Of a stretch of 13,816 bases of DNA, positions 13,352 to 13,816 are shown piece after piece (position 1 is the stretch's first letter; every line of letters starts with the position of its first letter). The stretch lies in NCBI GenBank assembly GCA_937968035.1, contig CALBTS010000432.1, forward strand, positions 1-13,816, in the 5' to 3' direction. Made by a program: the position numbers and the translations under genes. The notes under the pieces are model-generated. The model saw nothing but the letters and a program-made list of their open reading frames with translations. It had not been told where the DNA came from and did no database searches. This DNA is from an uncultured Methanomethylovorans sp. Lineage in GTDB: Archaea > Halobacteriota > Methanosarcinia > Methanosarcinales > Methanosarcinaceae.

Positions 13352-13602
13352 TGGACGCTTTGAGTGTGCAAGAGGGTGGAAGTCATTATAAGGGGTTGAA
13401 AATCCAACCCATTGAATACATCCATGCCAATAACTTGGATTTCTTCCAAGGAAACATCATCAAATATGCGACCCGGCATAAAGATAAGAACGGAGTGGAA
13501 GATTTGAAGAAGGTAATCCACTATGCACAGCTAGCTATTGAACTTCAGTATCCAGCACCAACCGTTAACCCAACCGTTGAAATTCCTGTCTGGATGCCTT
13601 AA
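13351..13602 (+). CDS. DUF3310 protein (T7 gp1.7-related domain)
   Basis: This 83-residue protein has AAGG at 13340-13343, seven bases before the ATG. It shows the DUF3310 pattern GGSHYKGLKIQPIEYI (9-24), then NNLDFFQGNIIKYATRH (27-43) and GVEDLKKVIHYAQLAIE (48-64). The domain is common in phages; in T7 gp1.7 it forms part of a nucleotide kinase. Whether a stand-alone copy has kinase activity is not known. Its place directly before a thymidylate synthase supports a nucleotide-metabolism role. The Pro-rich tail (PAPTVNPTVEIP, 68-79) looks disordered. Confidence 0.88.
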   Translation: MDALSVQEGGSHYKGLKIQPIEYIHANNLDFFQGNIIKYATRHKDKNGVEDLKKVIHYAQLAIELQYPAPTVNPTVEIPVWMP

Positions 13603-13766
13603 TGACAATCTCAGTTAAAATCATTGCTGATTCTATCAGCCCTCAAGGTGTACGTCTTACCACGTTTGAATTGGAATATCCCCGATTCATTCACGCTGAG
13701 ATCATGACCCATCGAATGTTCTCTCGGAATGCACAAAGTTCTCGTGCTGTTCCGGTGAACAAGAGT
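13602..13766 (+). CDS. thyX: Flavin-dependent thymidylate synthase ThyX, N-terminal fragment
   Basis: The first 55 residues of a gene cut by the end of the insert are present; translation beyond 13766 would be into adapter. The start ATG overlaps the DUF3310 stop (TAATG). The sequence SISPQGVRLTTFELEYPRFIH (11-31) followed by THRMFSRNAQSSR (36-48) corresponds to the ThyX motif usually written RHRxxSxNxxSxR, in the THR variant common in phage copies. The full enzyme is a homotetramer that methylates dUMP to dTMP with FAD, NADPH and methylene-tetrahydrofolate, replacing ThyA. This points to phage control of thymidine supply during replication. Confidence 0.87.
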
Positions 13767-13816
13767 AGATCGGAAGAGCGTCGTGTAGGGAAAGAGTGTA
13801 GATATCGGTGGTGGCC
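13767..13816 (+). other. Illumina TruSeq universal (P5-side) adapter remnant, not biological
   Basis: From 13767 the sequence is the reverse complement of the TruSeq universal adapter, opening AGATCGGAAGAGCGTCGTG and running to the window end. By eye there are two substitutions from the standard adapter, at 13804 and 13813. This is a library artefact, and any frame crossing it is artificial. Confidence 0.97.

Noticed and set aside
13556..13584. Short repeat of an AACCGTT-type word in the DUF3310 gene end
   Set aside because: Two imperfect copies within coding sequence encoding similar Pro/Thr/Val residues; too short to support a regulatory repeat.

Overview
The window is a stretch of tailed double-stranded DNA phage (Caudoviricetes). 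It is an assembled or long-read insert (about 46-13766) flanked on both sides by Illumina TruSeq adapter sequence, so neither edge is a natural genome end, and the first and last genes are cut. All recognisable genes lie on the + strand, packed with overlaps or gaps of a few bases (largest gap 48 bases at 5491-5538). I saw no tRNA, CRISPR array, insertion sequence or convincing terminator. The replication proteins are of the T7-like type (fused primase-helicase, family A polymerase, acidic-tailed candidate single-strand-binding protein, FEN-like exonuclease). An ECF-type sigma factor together with an amidoligase gene cluster recalls phage phiEco32, so a podovirus of a Gram-negative bacterium is my best guess; the host cannot be read from the sequence.

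Region 1 (46-5490) is the most interesting part: a peptide-bond or amide-forming gene cluster. It holds the C-terminal end of a class I glutamine amidotransferase-like protein, a two-part protein of unknown function, a class II (Ntn-hydrolase) glutamine amidotransferase with a C-terminal cysteine cluster, a phiEco32-type COOH-NH2 ligase, an unrecognised 185-residue protein, a second amidoligase, a 60-residue two-helix membrane protein and a RimK-like ATP-grasp ligase. Such amidoligase/ATP-grasp/amidotransferase sets have been described by comparative genomics in phages, but I know of no demonstrated product. They could make an amide- or isopeptide-linked modification of a cell-envelope, protein or small-molecule target.

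Region 2 (5539-8434) begins with a small, possibly SH3-like protein, then the T7 gp4-like primase-helicase, a coiled/acidic protein of unknown role, a tiny membrane protein and a small basic protein. Region 3 (8427-11873) has the ECF-type sigma factor directly overlapping the DNA polymerase, two small proteins, and a candidate ssDNA-binding protein. Region 4 (11877-13766) has the 5'-3' exonuclease, an HNH endonuclease, a small unknown protein, a DUF3310 protein and the start of a flavin-dependent thymidylate synthase (ThyX), i.e. DNA degradation and nucleotide supply.

Base composition falls along the window: 60-base lines I counted run about 52-62% G+C in region 1 and about 35-45% in the later regions. 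This suggests region 1 may have a different history or expression demand. Several genes start with GTG or TTG, and four real genes are under 60 residues when started at the best site.
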